DNA of 7,022 nucleotides. Source: Nitrospirota bacterium (GTDB lineage Bacteria; Nitrospirota; Nitrospiria; Nitrospirales; UBA8639). The notes beneath the pieces are model-generated. The model made no database searches and was not told where the DNA came from. It saw nothing but the letters and a program-made list of their open reading frames with translations. The stretch is taken from the NCBI GenBank assembly GCA_029879555.1, contig JAOUQB010000122.1, forward strand, positions 1 through 7,022, read 5' to 3'. Of the stretch, positions 6,422-7,022 are shown piece by piece (positions within the stretch are counted from its first letter, which is position 1; the number at the start of each line of letters is the position of its first letter). The position numbers were made by a program, and so were the translations under genes.

Positions 6422-7022
6422 ATGCAGGGGATTCTTTCCAGTCGAAAACTTTACGTCGTTATGGTGTTCACGTTTGGAGTATCTGGGATTCTTCCGGTAT
6501 TCGGATTTGCGGATTCTGGGGTGGGAACCAAGGAGGCGAAAAAGGCAGAAAGTCGTGCGGAAAAAAAGGCTCTTATTGTGACGGATGATTATATTATTGG
6601 TCCTGAGGATGCACTGGAAATAAGTGTTTGGCGTACACCGGAATTATCTCGCCAAGTAATTGTTCGCCCTGACGGCCGGGTATCCCTTCCTCTCATTGGG
6701 GATGTTAAAGCGGTGGGGTTAACAACTCTCGAATTGCGTGATCGTATCACGGAACAACTTAAGTCGTATAAAGAAAATCCTACCGTAGCGATCGTCGTGG
6801 TTGCTGTGAATAGTTATTATTTTTATACGCAAGGTGCGGTTGGGAATACTGGAAAAATTCCACTATTAAGTCGAACGACTCTTATTCAAGCGATTACGTT
6901 AGCCGGGGGGTTAGCTCCTGATGCTGTGCGGAGTCGTATTACAATATTTCGGTTAGGAAGAGACAATGATGCTCCACAAAAGATTGTGGTTAGTTATGAT
7001 GACATTATTTTACGAGGGGCGG
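6422..7022 (+). CDS. Wza-like polysaccharide export protein (PEP-CTERM/exosortase-associated type), 3'-truncated by window
   Basis: The first 200 residues of a polysaccharide biosynthesis/export protein are visible; the frame is open to the window edge. A Sec signal peptide (core VVMVFTFGVSGILPVF, cleavage probably after GFA, residue 30) has no Cys, so unlike E. coli Wza it is not a lipoprotein. A Lys/Glu/Ala-rich linker (about 36-50) follows. The PES (Poly_export) domain begins at YIIGPEDALEISVWRTPELS (about 57-76) and continues VRPDGRVSLPLIGDV and GLTTLELRDRI to about residue 130. An SLBB domain then starts (YTQGAVGNTGKIPLLS...TLIQAITLAGGL). The wording of the PES domain closely resembles the PEP-CTERM-associated export family (TIGR03027 type). 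Such proteins form the outer-membrane exit of an exopolysaccharide secretion complex. It is probably the first gene of an EPS operon continuing beyond 7022, and probably controlled by the sigma54-type element upstream. Confidence 0.92.
   Translation, partial: MQGILSSRKLYVVMVFTFGVSGILPVFGFADSGVGTKEAKKAESRAEKKALIVTDDYIIGPEDALEISVWRTPELSRQVIVRPDGRVSLPLIGDVKAVGLTTLELRDRITEQLKSYKENPTVAIVVVAVNSYYFYTQGAVGNTGKIPLLSRTTLIQAITLAGGLAPDAVRSRITIFRLGRDNDAPQKIVVSYDDIILRGA

Overview
The window looks like a chromosomal segment of a Gram-negative bacterium with intermediate GC. It has lipoprotein signal peptides, a tRNA gene with encoded CCA, and an outer-membrane polysaccharide export protein of the kind found in exosortase/PEP-CTERM loci. 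The gene mix and protein style resemble a Nitrospira-type (Nitrospirota) genome. That assignment is an impression from protein sequence, not a demonstrated match, and no single gene here proves it.

Layout. (1) Positions 1-1573, plus strand: the C-terminal two thirds of an ALDH7-type (alpha-aminoadipic semialdehyde) dehydrogenase, followed after 14 bp by a compact VOC-fold protein resembling DUF1338/HglS 2-oxoadipate dioxygenases. The two would act a step apart in lysine/2-aminoadipate catabolism. (2) Positions 1609-2965, minus strand: a two-gene unit of unknown function with a good sigma70-type promoter. It encodes a helical lipoprotein followed by a small protein with a Lys-rich amphipathic stretch and a hydrophobic segment. 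It is convergent with unit 1. (3) Positions 3121-4441, minus strand: a lipoprotein built almost entirely of regular 42-residue TPR units, with its own promoter. (4) Positions 4479-5492, minus strand: a PA0069/SplB-like radical SAM protein. (5) Positions 5650-5726, plus strand: tRNA-Arg(CCU). (6) Positions 5727-6421: a roughly 700 bp gene-poor region holding a well-spaced sigma54-type -24/-12 element and several palindromes. (7) From 6422 to the end of the window, plus strand: the first 200 residues of a Wza-like/PEP-CTERM-associated polysaccharide export protein, cut by the window edge.

The clearest links between genes are the ALDH7 + HglS-like pair (probable lysine catabolism) and the sigma54-type element in front of the export gene. 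The latter fits RpoN/PrsK/PrsR-type control known for exosortase-linked exopolysaccharide systems. The least understood part is the lipoprotein/small-protein pair at 1609-2873, for which I recognise no family.
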